Notes: generated by a model not told the origin, from the letters alone. Counted from the stretch's first letter, positions 31,870 through 39,710 are shown. The stretch is 40,776 nucleotides of DNA from JBBDRX01 sp040905245 (GCA_040905245.1 JBBDRX010000048.1:1-40776); one strand, 5' to 3'. Numbers and translations are program-made.

Positions 31870-32949
31870 ATGATCTATGCAGTAGTTATGGCCGGGGGAA
31901 GCGGAACCCGTTTCTGGCCAAGAAGCGTTAAGCAGAAGCCGAAACAGTTTCATCGTCTGTTTGGAGAGGAGACATTGTTGCAGGCGACATTTGAGCGGCT
32001 GGACGATCTTGTGCCAAGAGAGAATCATCTTGTGGTTACAAACGACCAGTATGTAACGACTGTCCGGGAGCAGCTTCCGTATTTGCAAAAGGGACGGGTG
32101 ATTGCGGAGCCGATGCCCAGAAATACGGCACCTTGTGTAGCGGCTGCGGCTCAGCTTCTGTTGAACAAGGATCCGGAGGCGCTCATGCTTGTGTTGCCCG
32201 CCGATCACTTTATTGCAGATCAGAGTCGTTTCCGGGAGGTTCTGTCGGCAGCGGTTGATGTTGCGAACAACCGTCGTACACTGGTGACGATTGGGATCCG
32301 TCCGGACCGTCCGGAAACGGGATATGGTTATATCCGTTACGACAAGCGCGAAGAGTCTGCGGAAGACCGGTTGCAAGCTGTTCCAGTGCAGAATTTTACT
32401 GAAAAACCGGATCCGGAGACTGCAAGGTCATTTTTGAAGGCGGGAAACTATCTCTGGAACAGCGGGATGTTTGTCTGGCGGGCGGATGTGATCCTGGAGT
32501 CGTTTCGGCAGCATCAGCCGGAGATCTATGAGAGCCTTAAAGTGCTTCGGGGAGAAGGAGTTGGCCAGGAGGAGGTGAACCGGTTCTACAGGGACGTTTT
32601 CTCCATATCTATTGACTATGGAATTATGGAGCATGCAGAGAATGTGGAGGTACTCCCGGGTGAGTTTGGCTGGAGTGATGTAGGGAGCTGGCAGGCTGTT
32701 CACATGCTGGGCGAAAATGATGCGAATGGAAATGTTGTAAATGGCGGAGGCCCGTTCCTTTCAGTTGATTCGTCGGACAATCTTGTCGAGACCGAAAACG
32801 GTAAACTGGTAGCGCTGGTCGGTGTCGAGCAGATTGCTGTCGTGGAAACTGGACAGGCCATACTGGTTTGTAACCTGTCGAGAAGCCAGGATGTCCGGTC
32901 GATTGTGGATCAACTGAAGGCAAACAGTTCTCTTTCCGAATACCTGTAA
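31870..32949 (+). CDS. manC: mannose-1-phosphate guanylyltransferase
   Basis: A 359-residue sugar nucleotidyltransferase. The nucleotide loop is V-M-A-G-G-S-G-T-R-F-W-P-R-S near 6-19. The conserved F-T-E-K-P-D lies near 177-182, Y-L-W-N-S-G-M-F-V-W near 196-205 and F-G-W-S-D-V-G-S-W near 264-272. These mark GDP-mannose pyrophosphorylase. The C-terminal isomerase domain of bifunctional ManC/AlgA is absent. It makes GDP-mannose from GTP and mannose-1-phosphate for surface polysaccharides. I choose the ATG at 31870, after GGAGA, over two earlier in-frame ATGs. Confidence 0.92.
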   Translation: MIYAVVMAGGSGTRFWPRSVKQKPKQFHRLFGEETLLQATFERLDDLVPRENHLVVTNDQYVTTVREQLPYLQKGRVIAEPMPRNTAPCVAAAAQLLLNKDPEALMLVLPADHFIADQSRFREVLSAAVDVANNRRTLVTIGIRPDRPETGYGYIRYDKREESAEDRLQAVPVQNFTEKPDPETARSFLKAGNYLWNSGMFVWRADVILESFRQHQPEIYESLKVLRGEGVGQEEVNRFYRDVFSISIDYGIMEHAENVEVLPGEFGWSDVGSWQAVHMLGENDANGNVVNGGGPFLSVDSSDNLVETENGKLVALVGVEQIAVVETGQAILVCNLSRSQDVRSIVDQLKANSSLSEYL

Positions 32950-32956
32950 GCAGGCA

Positions 32957-33715
32957 TCAGACCGTGACGGTAAGCTGGTCGTAGGCCAGGTGGACGTGCT
33001 TCGGGAGCTTCCGGCTTGTCTCCTCATGATTCACATAACTGTTCATGTGAATCAGGTAAGTCTCCTCGGCCTCCAGTTCGTCGGCGGCTTTGATCGCTTC
33101 CGGGATGGTCATGTGCGTCGGGTGAGGGGGATCCCATCGCAGTCCGCTCAGAACCAGAACCCGGGATCCCCGGACAAGCTCTTTGGTCTGTTCCGGAATT
33201 TGCTTGGTATCGGTCATGTAGGAGATGTCGTTGATACGGAAGCCGAGAATATCCAGGTTGCCGTGCATGACGGGCAGGGGAGTGATGGTCAGGTCACGGT
33301 ATTGCATCGGGCTGTCGAGGATATCGATATCGACAGAAGTGGCTCCGGGGTATTTGTCCTCACCGAACATGTAGTCGAACCGGCTGCGAATGGATTGGGC
33401 TGTCCGGTCCGAGGTGTAGAGGGGAATAGGCCCGTTCTGAGCGTAATTGTAGGAGCGAAGATCATCGAGGCCGGCAATGTGATCCATATGTTCATGGGTG
33501 ATCAGAACCAGATCTATTTGGCGGATTCCCGCGCGAATGGTCTGAAGCCGGAATTCCGGACTTGTATCGATCAGCACAGAGCTTTTTTCACTTTCAATCC
33601 AGGCCGAACAGCGATACCGTTCGTTTCGTGGATCATTGTCCAGCCGTTCACTGCCAAACCCACCTGCAACAGGGACTCCCATGGATGTTCCGGTTCCGAG
33701 AAATGTAATGGTCAT
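32957..33715 (-). CDS. MBL-fold metallohydrolase (PhnP/RNase Z-like)
   Basis: A 252-residue metallo-beta-lactamase-fold protein. It begins T-I-T-F-L-G-T-G-T-S-M-G-V-P and has H-x-H-x-D-H at 74-79 (T-H-E-H-M-D-H), then M-H-G-N near 143, M-T-D-T near 159 and a late I-H-M-N-S. The set of ligands suggests a two-metal phosphodiesterase such as PhnP (cyclic ribose phosphate) or a related hydrolase. It is last of a three-gene minus-strand unit and overlaps the preceding hypothetical by 4 bases. It converges on manC with a 7-base gap. The phn genes are not in view, so the substrate is open. Confidence 0.85.
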   Translation of the reverse strand: MTITFLGTGTSMGVPVAGGFGSERLDNDPRNERYRCSAWIESEKSSVLIDTSPEFRLQTIRAGIRQIDLVLITHEHMDHIAGLDDLRSYNYAQNGPIPLYTSDRTAQSIRSRFDYMFGEDKYPGATSVDIDILDSPMQYRDLTITPLPVMHGNLDILGFRINDISYMTDTKQIPEQTKELVRGSRVLVLSGLRWDPPHPTHMTIPEAIKAADELEAEETYLIHMNSYVNHEETSRKLPKHVHLAYDQLTVTV

Positions 33716-34011
33716 TCTGCTTGTTCCTCTTTTGCTATCTTTTTTTCCATGGAGTCGATCCGGTCCCACAGCTCTTTGATTCTTTTTCGGACAGCCGGCT
33801 TTACATAGACCTCTTCCAACCCGTTGTTTCGGAGTACCCGGACCAACACGCCTATTTGTGCTTCGTAGGGCCGGTTTTTGTTAATGAGAATCAGTTTGTC
33901 CCCCTCCATAACACAGGAGTCTCCACGAAAAGAGCCACGCTCCCTTCGGATTGTGTAACCGGTCTGTTCACAAAGAGATTCCAGCTCTTTAACAAAAATT
34001 TCGCTCTTCAT
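33712..34011 (-). CDS. conserved hypothetical small protein
   Basis: A 99-residue soluble protein with no signal and no recognised domain. It has a mixed beta first half, F-R-G-D-S-C-V-M-E-G-D-K-L-I-L-I near 28-43, and an amphipathic, charged helix at the C-terminus (about 70-99, R-K-R-I-K-E-L-W-D-R-I). Its position, 9 bases after a small barrel gene and with a 4-base overlap into the MBL hydrolase, shows it is translated with them. I do not recognise a function. It could be a phylum-specific adaptor of the hydrolase; this is only inference. Confidence 0.7.
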   Translation of the reverse strand: MKSEIFVKELESLCEQTGYTIRRERGSFRGDSCVMEGDKLILINKNRPYEAQIGVLVRVLRNNGLEEVYVKPAVRKRIKELWDRIDSMEKKIAKEEQAE

Positions 34012-34020
34012 CGGATCTGG

Positions 34021-34803
34021 CTAAAAGGTGAATCCCAGAGTGATTGTATGGCTGTTCAGGTCGTAGTCGAACAGGTCGGGATCTATATTATATCGTCTGT
34101 AACGGAAATCATAGCCGGCGACGAGTGAATGGTCTCCGGCAATATTCAGCAGATGAAATCGAATTTTGCTCTCCAGGGAAAACAGGGAACCGCCAAAAAA
34201 AGCTCCCTGGGAACTGGTAAAGCCGAAGTTTGGGACAATGCGTCCAGACATTCGCAACCGTTCGTGAAGACGCCCGCGAACACCAAGCCCGCCTCCGGCC
34301 TGAAAGGACGTTTGCTGAAACTGTCTGGAAGATTGGGCTCTGCTGGTTCGTAGCAGATCGGTGTTCAGTTGCAATGGAAGGAATAGTTGGAACGGTTGAG
34401 GCCTCCGCTCTCCCGCAAGTCGAAAGTCGTTGTAGAGCAGTGCGCCGAGGTTCAGGTAGTTCTGGTTGTCTGAACCGGTAAGGCGGCCGCCAATTCCGAA
34501 ATACATATTGATGCCGGAGCTTTCGAAATGGATCCGCAGAATACTCATATCGAAATCATAGCGATCATTCCCCGCTTCACCGGCATCTCCCCGATACTGA
34601 AAACGTCCAAGTTCGAGTCCTGCACCAAGCGAGGATTGATAGTACTCCTGGTCGTACGAAGATTGTTCGTCGACACTGAACATCTGGGCGGTAAGAGTGT
34701 CGGAAAAAAGTAGTAGAAGCAGTATTACCAGGCAGAGAGTGCGGGTGGGTAATGCGCCTCTTGAGTTGGAACGATAACCGGATCGATTGCAGTTACGGTA
34801 CAT
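34021..34803 (-). CDS. putative small outer-membrane beta-barrel protein
   Basis: A 260-residue protein with an unusual N-terminus. About 20 polar residues (M-Y-R-N-C-N-R-S-G) precede a strong hydrophobic signal L-V-I-L-L-L-L-L-F near 26-34, with likely cleavage after L-T-A-Q near 40. The rest alternates polar and apolar residues with many Tyr/Phe/Arg. The final strand, S-H-T-I-T-L-G-F-T-F, ends in phenylalanine, typical of barrels inserted by BamA. The function is unknown. It leads the unit with the hypothetical and MBL genes. The long pre-signal part may mean the true start is downstream, but no ATG, GTG or TTG lies between the ATG and the signal. Confidence 0.68.
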   Translation of the reverse strand: MYRNCNRSGYRSNSRGALPTRTLCLVILLLLLFSDTLTAQMFSVDEQSSYDQEYYQSSLGAGLELGRFQYRGDAGEAGNDRYDFDMSILRIHFESSGINMYFGIGGRLTGSDNQNYLNLGALLYNDFRLAGERRPQPFQLFLPLQLNTDLLRTSRAQSSRQFQQTSFQAGGGLGVRGRLHERLRMSGRIVPNFGFTSSQGAFFGGSLFSLESKIRFHLLNIAGDHSLVAGYDFRYRRYNIDPDLFDYDLNSHTITLGFTF

Positions 34804-34844
34804 ACAGCAGTAGAAAGAAGGTGAACAGATTGCAATGGTTGTGT

Positions 34845-35345
34845 ATGAATAGTGTGAAAAATGACGATTCGTTGTTTGATTTCAAATTGAAAAATATTTC
34901 CGGAGAAGAGATCGCCCTGTCCAACTACGAAGGCGAGGTCCTTCTGATTGTCAATACAGCCTCGGAGTGCGGGTTTACGCCGCAATACAAGGGGCTTCAG
35001 TCTTTATATGAGAAATATCGCTCCAAAGGGTTCACTGTTCTGGGATTTCCGGCCAATAATTTTGGCGGGCAGGAACCGGGAACGGACGAGGAGATTCAGC
35101 AGTTTTGCGACACGACATTCGGGGTAACCTTTCCGCTCTTTTCAAAAGTCTCTGTAAAAGGCGGAGATCAGCACTCGCTTTTTGAGTGGTTGACCAGCCA
35201 GGAAGCGAAGGGAGCATTCGGTGCCATTAAATGGAACTTTGAAAAGTTTTTATTAGACCGTGATGGAATGTTGGTCCGAAGGTTCCGGAGCGTGACCCGG
35301 CCCGACAGCAAAAAAATGATAAATGCGATCCAGGAACTTTTGTGA
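34845..35345 (+). CDS. glutathione peroxidase-family peroxidase (Cys type)
   Basis: A 166-residue thiol peroxidase of the GPx fold. The catalytic cysteine is C42 in N-T-A-S-E-C-G-F-T, the glutamine is Q76 in N-N-F-G-G-Q-E-P, and the tryptophan lies in I-K-W-N-F-E-K-F near 132. A standard UGC codon is used, so it is not a selenoprotein. It reduces peroxides, most likely using thioredoxin. The ATG at 34845 is chosen; an in-frame GTG at 34821 is possible. Only 41 bases separate it from the divergent barrel gene, so the promoters must overlap. A terminator follows at 35391. Confidence 0.92.
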   Translation: MNSVKNDDSLFDFKLKNISGEEIALSNYEGEVLLIVNTASECGFTPQYKGLQSLYEKYRSKGFTVLGFPANNFGGQEPGTDEEIQQFCDTTFGVTFPLFSKVSVKGGDQHSLFEWLTSQEAKGAFGAIKWNFEKFLLDRDGMLVRRFRSVTRPDSKKMINAIQELL

Positions 35346-35390
35346 GAGAGCATTGTAGAAAAGGACGTTAACCCATCACCATCCCTGAAT

Positions 35391-35423
35391 GGGGCCGCTG
35401 CTGATACCTGTGGCCCCTTTTTT
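35391..35423 (+). terminator. factor-independent terminator after the peroxidase gene
   Basis: GGGGCC (35391-35396) pairs with GGCCCC (35412-35417) around a 15-base loop and is followed by six T residues. It lies 46 bases after the stop. Confidence 0.75.
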
Positions 35424-35600
35424 GTTGATCAGACGAGTTTGTCAGGGGATTGTCGGATCCTGTTTTATGCAGTATGTTTCCGCTCCTGTCTTTTTACATG
35501 CTGTTGCGATCTGTTCGTTTCTTTACAATCCATGTTTTCGAGCTATACCCTGATCGGCCGATAAGAGTGTAGTGGGGCGGGGCACTGTTGGAAACGGGTG

Positions 35601-35632
35601 TTGACTTATGTCGCGGAGACTGGTTATATTTG
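35601..35632 (+). promoter_or_regulatory. promoter of tRNA-Asp
   Basis: TTGACT at 35601-35606 and TATATTTG at 35625-35632 are separated by 18 bases. The second box is a perfect match to the TAnnTTTG form used by the primary sigma factor of Bacteroidota. The tRNA begins 22 bases later, leaving a short leader. The remaining sequence between the peroxidase terminator and this promoter shows nothing recognisable. Confidence 0.72.
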
Positions 35633-35653
35633 GAGTCTGATACAAGTAGCATT

Positions 35654-35727
35654 GGTCCGGTAGTTCAGCTGGTTAGAACGCCTGCCTGTCACGCAGGAGG
35701 TCGTGGGTTCGAGTCCCATCCGGATCG
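35654..35727 (+). tRNA. tRNA-Asp (GTC)
   Basis: A complete 74-base cloverleaf. The acceptor stem is GGTCCGG with CCGGATC, including one G-U pair. The D arm is GTTC...GAAC. The anticodon stem is CCTGC...GCAGG with loop CTGTCAC, so the anticodon is GTC. The T arm is GTGGG TTCGAGT CCCAT. The discriminator is G73, as expected for tRNA-Asp. CCA is not encoded. It has its own promoter and terminator and marks the shift to lower G+C DNA on its right. Confidence 0.97.
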
Positions 35728-35735
35728 CATTAAAT

Positions 35736-35779
35736 AAAAACCTTGCAACGCAATAATATAAAGCGTTGCAAGGTTTTTT
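35736..35779 (+). terminator. strong terminator after tRNA-Asp
   Basis: CCTTGCAACGC (35741-35751) pairs with GCGTTGCAAGG (35763-35773) over 11 bases, extended by A-U pairs, with an 11-base loop. Six T residues follow. Confidence 0.9.
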
Positions 35780-35780
35780 G

Positions 35781-35798
35781 TTTGATGCAAACATCAAA
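35781..35798. repeat. small perfect hairpin downstream of the tRNA terminator
   Basis: TTTGATG and CATCAAA pair over 7 bases around the four-base loop CAAA. It directly follows the tRNA terminator. No T-run follows, and its role is unknown. Confidence 0.5.
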
Positions 35799-35803
35799 GA
35801 TTA

Positions 35804-35835
35804 CCGAACCACAGGCAGGGGTGCGGTTCGGCTTT
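35804..35835. terminator. hairpin between tRNA-Asp and the M20 peptidase gene
   Basis: CCGAACC (35804-35810) pairs with GGTTCGG (35825-35831) around a 14-base loop. On the plus strand a short CTTTT follows, a weak U-run. It lies before the 3' end of the minus-strand peptidase gene, so it could end either transcript. Confidence 0.45.
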
Positions 35836-35877
35836 TCAAAAGAAAAATCACACCATTATTGTTAGATCTGTTATCTG

Positions 35878-37038
35878 TCAGTTTTTTATGGAGGGGTGCA
35901 ATAACAAAAGTGTGAAAAGTTCTGCACGTTTCAATGTTTCCTTAATAAATATTTTTTCGTGATGGGCATGTGCCCCTTCACCGACGGCCCCTAAACCGTC
36001 TATAGTAGGGCAGTAAAGATTGGTAAAATTGCCGTCAGAACCACCGCCTGACTTTCCTTCCTGCAATTCCAGATCAAGATCTTTACCTAATAATTGGGTG
36101 ATCTCCCATAATTTTTGATTGGCTTTTCCCTTTTCAAGTGGTGGCCGGCTGATTCCACCGGTAACCTTGATTTCAATGCCGTCAAGGTTCGGGTTGAGGT
36201 TGTATATCTTATCCTTTATTCGTTCTCCGTCTTTTTTAGTGGGCACTCTTACATCAATAACAGCTCTGCTTTTGGCAGCTATAACGTTAGCACGTTCACC
36301 TCCCTCAATTGTTCCTACATTTACACTAATACCTTTTGCAGGATCATTTAACGTAACAAGCTGTTGAACGATATTTGACAATCCGACAATGGCACTTGAT
36401 CCTTTTTCAGGATCAAGGCCTGCATGAGAAGGGATACCCTTAATATGAATTTCAAATTGCCCGACACCCTTACGCTCGGTTTTTATTTTACCTTCACTTT
36501 CTAGTGAAGGCTCTAATACAAAAGTACGTTCAGCTCGCTTAGCTTGCTCAATGATTAAACTTTTCGATTCATGGCTGCCTGTCTCTTCATCCGTAGTAAT
36601 TAAAAAAACAGGTTGTATGAAAGTTGATTTTTCCAGTTGCTTGATTGCTCTCATAGCAAAAATCATCATGCAGATTCCAGCTTTCATATCAAATATACCC
36701 GGCCCGGTAGCTTCGTTTTTTTTAATTGAAAAAGGGATATCGTTTAATGTTCCGATATTCCAAACGGTGTCACAATGGCCAAGAACTAATTGGGTCACGG
36801 ACTTACTATTAAAATCTTTAGGTTTGCAAAGTAATTGTCCGGCAGTTTGTTTTCCTTTTATGTGTTCAACATCAAAATTCAAGGCTTCAAAATTTCGCCA
36901 AAGAATTCTGAAAATTCCTTCAAAGGAGGAAGGTCTGTTTGACGGAGTTTCTTCTTCAACAAGAGCTTGTAACATCTTTAAGAACTCGTCTTTATGGTCC
37001 GAAAAAAAGGTGTGCAGCTCGTGCCCTAACTCAGTCAT
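35878..37038 (-). CDS. M20-family metallopeptidase (carboxypeptidase G2-like)
   Basis: A 386-residue M20 peptidase. Metal ligands are visible as H88 (L-G-H-C-D), D117 (G-I-F-D-M-K-A-G), the E151-E152 pair in T-T-D-E-E-T-G-S, E176 in V-L-E-P-S, and a late histidine in G-A-H-A-H-H-E. The dimerisation segment is I-P-S-H-A-G near 209-214. It resembles the glutamate carboxypeptidase type that hydrolyses C-terminal Glu or N-acyl amino acids. There is no signal peptide. It is last in a four-gene operon, 6 bases after the split-barrel gene. Base use is AT-rich compared with genes left of the tRNA. Confidence 0.88.
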   Translation of the reverse strand: MTELGHELHTFFSDHKDEFLKMLQALVEEETPSNRPSSFEGIFRILWRNFEALNFDVEHIKGKQTAGQLLCKPKDFNSKSVTQLVLGHCDTVWNIGTLNDIPFSIKKNEATGPGIFDMKAGICMMIFAMRAIKQLEKSTFIQPVFLITTDEETGSHESKSLIIEQAKRAERTFVLEPSLESEGKIKTERKGVGQFEIHIKGIPSHAGLDPEKGSSAIVGLSNIVQQLVTLNDPAKGISVNVGTIEGGERANVIAAKSRAVIDVRVPTKKDGERIKDKIYNLNPNLDGIEIKVTGGISRPPLEKGKANQKLWEITQLLGKDLDLELQEGKSGGGSDGNFTNLYCPTIDGLGAVGEGAHAHHEKIFIKETLKRAELFTLLLLHPSIKN

Positions 37039-37044
37039 AAAGGT

Positions 37045-37659
37045 TTATCTTTTAAAATCTTTAGGTAACGGGAAATGGTTACTTTTTTTAATGACGCTGT
37101 ACTGGTTGGGATGAAGGTAGGCTAGTAAAGGTGACTTGTGAATTAATTTGTTATCGTCCGCATCATCTCCCTCTTTTCTAAGAGCCTCCGGATGTACGTA
37201 AGCAGCTACAATTTTTCCTACGATAATTTCCCATTCTCCATATTTTCCCAGTATTTCATGCAGAGTGCATTCGAGCTGTAGATAGGAATTCTCTAAAAAC
37301 TGACCAACAATCTTTTTTGCTTTTACTGTGGGGATAGCGTCTATAATTGGTTTTGTATCGTCTTTTTCTCGGGGAGAAGCAGTTAAACTGGATAGAACAA
37401 GCTGATCAGGTCGCGGAACACTAACTGTAAAAGCCCCTTCACGTTTAATATTTCGATAGGTCGTTTTACGAGGAGTTCCCATGAATCCCAAATAGGGACC
37501 GAATCCCAGCGGCATAGCCATGTGTTTAGGAGCCATATTGAAGCTGCCGTCTTTTTCTTTGGTGCCTATAATAAGTAGTGAGTGAACTGTAAAGAAGCGA
37601 TTCCATAATTTTGGATCATCAGTAATTTCAATCATTGATGAAGAGGTTTGATCAGGCAT
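37045..37659 (-). CDS. FMN-binding split-barrel flavin reductase-like protein
   Basis: A 204-residue protein of the flavin reductase/PNPOx-like fold. Marks are S-L-L-I-I-G-T-K-E-K-D-G near 28-39, N-M-A-P-K-H-M-A-M-P-L near 41-51, and G-T-P-R-K-T-T-Y-R-N-I-K-R near 61-73 with E-G-A-F-T-V-S-V-P near 74-82. These resemble the FMN-binding loops of the family. Members reduce FMN for partner oxygenases or act as FMN oxidoreductases. It lies 11 bases after the STAS gene and 6 before the peptidase gene. No partner oxygenase is nearby, and the acceptor is not known. Confidence 0.8.
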   Translation of the reverse strand: MPDQTSSSMIEITDDPKLWNRFFTVHSLLIIGTKEKDGSFNMAPKHMAMPLGFGPYLGFMGTPRKTTYRNIKREGAFTVSVPRPDQLVLSSLTASPREKDDTKPIIDAIPTVKAKKIVGQFLENSYLQLECTLHEILGKYGEWEIIVGKIVAAYVHPEALRKEGDDADDNKLIHKSPLLAYLHPNQYSVIKKSNHFPLPKDFKR

Positions 37660-37670
37660 ATTGTGGATAT

Positions 37671-37967
37671 TTAAGTTGTTACTATCTTTTCCAGGTCCCA
37701 GGAATCGTCCAGTTGTAAAATTTCCAGTATTTCAAATAAGATGGGAGGTGGTTCTATTAAGCGCAATTGATTTCCTTCGCTCAGCCATCGATGTAAAAAA
37801 ATAACCCCCTCACTATCGATAAGATCAGAATCAATTAAGTTAATTGTGAGTTTATTGATCTCCGGTGTAAGACGACTTAAAATCATTTTTTTGGTACGTA
37901 GATTAAAATTTCCACGTACTGTCACTCTTAGTTGGTTGTTTTCTTTATATATGTTTATAGTACTCAT
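37671..37967 (-). CDS. STAS-domain protein (anti-sigma-factor antagonist-like)
   Basis: A 98-residue protein with the STAS beta-alpha pattern. It opens with a strand Q-L-R-V-T-V-R-G-N-F-N, then has the core L-I-D-S-D-L-I-D-S-E-G-V-I-F-L near 45-58, and a later L-R-L-I-E-P-P-P strand. The D51-S52-E53-G54 stretch sits where anti-anti-sigma factors carry their phosphorylated serine (D-S-x-G). STAS proteins of this kind bind GHKL kinases and are released by phosphorylation. Its start overlaps the upstream ATPase gene by 23 bases, an arrangement common for such partners. That the serine is phosphorylated is inference. Confidence 0.75.
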   Translation of the reverse strand: MSTINIYKENNQLRVTVRGNFNLRTKKMILSRLTPEINKLTINLIDSDLIDSEGVIFLHRWLSEGNQLRLIEPPPILFEILEILQLDDSWDLEKIVTT

Positions 37968-39429
37968 CAGAAATAAACATTTTTATTTTTTTACCAAAGT
38001 CCGATAATATATCGATAATTTCAAAATCAAGTTTTGTATATACTTTTTGTAAACGCAGAAAATCAGAATTCTTATGAAAATGAGGAAATAGTCCGCAGTA
38101 GATAAAACCAAGCGATGAAATATTTGAAAACTGTTCTGGTGTAGCTTTGTTTTGGATAGGAAGATCCAGAAAAAGGGTTTTGGGATTTTTAAGTTCAAGA
38201 CTTTCTACCATTTCAGAAAGTACTGTAAAGAAATCTTTGCCATACTTATTAACAATAATCAAAGAAGAGGAACTGGAATAGTTTATCTTAACGTCAATTT
38301 CTGAAAAATCAGCCAAATGATAGGAATCAGGTTCAATTGCCTCGACCTTCATTTCCAGCTCATCATATGTTTCTAAGAGGATGTCTTTGTATTTTTTGGG
38401 TAGATATATTGATTTCTTTGGAGGTTGATTGATTGGTAAAAAATCGAAAGCTATTGATACGAATTGTGGATATTCCTCATTAAATCCCATGAACTTTACA
38501 TTCAGTGAAGAAGCCAGCTGAAGTGCTGTAGTCTTGAACCCAAATTTATGATTTACTTTTTGACTTACTGGGTGGGTGGTAACGGCCTGGCCGAATAAAG
38601 CTGTAATTTGTTTGGAGTTTGCAATTTCAATCAGGTGATTCATCATTTTACTCATTACTCCATTTCTACGATAGCTGGGGGATACAACTGCTTCGCCCAC
38701 TTCGGCAATATTGGAGTTGTATTTGGGAGTTATTGCAAAATATCCAATCGCTTTGCCATCCTTCTTTCGCGCAATAACACCGAACTTGTCTTTGCTTAAT
38801 ACTGCCTCCTCAATTTTTTTAGGCAAATACATATCCTCTTTATTGTATGTATAACGATAGGTTCGGTAGATAAGTTTTGAGATATCTTCGGCGTCAGTTG
38901 CTTTAATGCGATGGACAGTGAATCCATCAAGCTTTTTCTGGGGAGATGGCTCAATTGTATGCTCAATTTCGGCCTCCCGTTGCTCCAATGACTGTTGAAG
39001 GAGTTCGTCGATATCGTGAATTTGTATATTTTTGGATACCCTGAATTCTTTGCCTTCTCTTCCCCTATTGATAAAAGTAAATTCATCGCTGAAAGATCGC
39101 ATGAGAAGAAAGCCTGCACCGTCAAAATCATCCTTTGCAAGAGCTTTTTCGATATTGTAAATGTGACGGTCCGGATCAAATGGTTCTCCTAATTCACGTA
39201 TTACAATTTCTACGTTCGAAAAAGTGTGATAGAACTCTATCTCAAACTTTTTCTTTCTATCGTGGGGAAAGGCAAAAAGAATGATGTTTGTAACAAGCTC
39301 ACTCATAGCAACAGAAAATCGAAGAGCTCCGCTTTCAGACAAGCCGCAGTTTAGTGCCCATCTGTAGGTAAAATCACAAATCGGACTTATCATTAATTCA
39401 TCTGTAAATACTTGTAGCTTGGCATCCAT
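37945..39429 (-). CDS. GHKL (anti-sigma-type) ATPase fused to GNAT acetyltransferase
   Basis: A 494-residue protein with three parts. Residues 1-135 are an RsbW/SpoIIAB-like GHKL ATPase, with the N box S-E-L-V-T-N at 43-48 and a G-box-like D-G-A-G-F-L-L-M near 103-110. A linker precedes a GNAT domain at about 168-315, with motif A V-V-S-P-S-Y-R-R-N-G-V-M at 248-259. Residues about 340-494 form a second GNAT-like or divergent acyltransferase-type region, with N-I-S-S-L-G-F-I-Y-C-G near 446-456 and D-F-L-R-L-Q near 466-471. The ATPase part would bind the co-encoded STAS protein. It is first in the operon, after 281 bases of AT-rich sequence in which I see no confident promoter. No sigma factor or phosphatase is adjacent. 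Confidence 0.82.
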   Translation of the reverse strand: MDAKLQVFTDELMISPICDFTYRWALNCGLSESGALRFSVAMSELVTNIILFAFPHDRKKKFEIEFYHTFSNVEIVIRELGEPFDPDRHIYNIEKALAKDDFDGAGFLLMRSFSDEFTFINRGREGKEFRVSKNIQIHDIDELLQQSLEQREAEIEHTIEPSPQKKLDGFTVHRIKATDAEDISKLIYRTYRYTYNKEDMYLPKKIEEAVLSKDKFGVIARKKDGKAIGYFAITPKYNSNIAEVGEAVVSPSYRRNGVMSKMMNHLIEIANSKQITALFGQAVTTHPVSQKVNHKFGFKTTALQLASSLNVKFMGFNEEYPQFVSIAFDFLPINQPPKKSIYLPKKYKDILLETYDELEMKVEAIEPDSYHLADFSEIDVKINYSSSSSLIIVNKYGKDFFTVLSEMVESLELKNPKTLFLDLPIQNKATPEQFSNISSLGFIYCGLFPHFHKNSDFLRLQKVYTKLDFEIIDILSDFGKKIKMFISDEYYKHI

Positions 39430-39710
39430 GAAAGTTGTGCTTTAAATTCGAGATCAATCTTTTTCATCCAAAGTATCGAAATACGTTTTCGGAAAGGTTA
39501 TGCTCCAAATTCCACGTAGTTCTCTCATCTAGAAACCAATGGCCTCCATCAAATACAGTTCTACTATCGATAGTTATCTGATATTCAGCCCTGTGATCAT
39601 CAGATTGACGTCCATAGCTTTGAAAAAGAATCAGGAAAGTAATTAAAATTAAGAATCACATAAGGTTAATATGGCTTTATGAAACTATTTCATTCTGTTT
39701 CGGGGTCCTG

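Noticed and set aside
34845..35345. Selenocysteine form of the glutathione peroxidase
   Set aside because: The catalytic codon is a normal cysteine codon within an uninterrupted frame.
39430..39710. Small gene or RNA between the ATPase-GNAT gene and the P-type ATPase
   Set aside because: 281 AT-rich bases hold no frame with homology and no clear stem structure; it is treated as promoter and 3' untranslated sequence.
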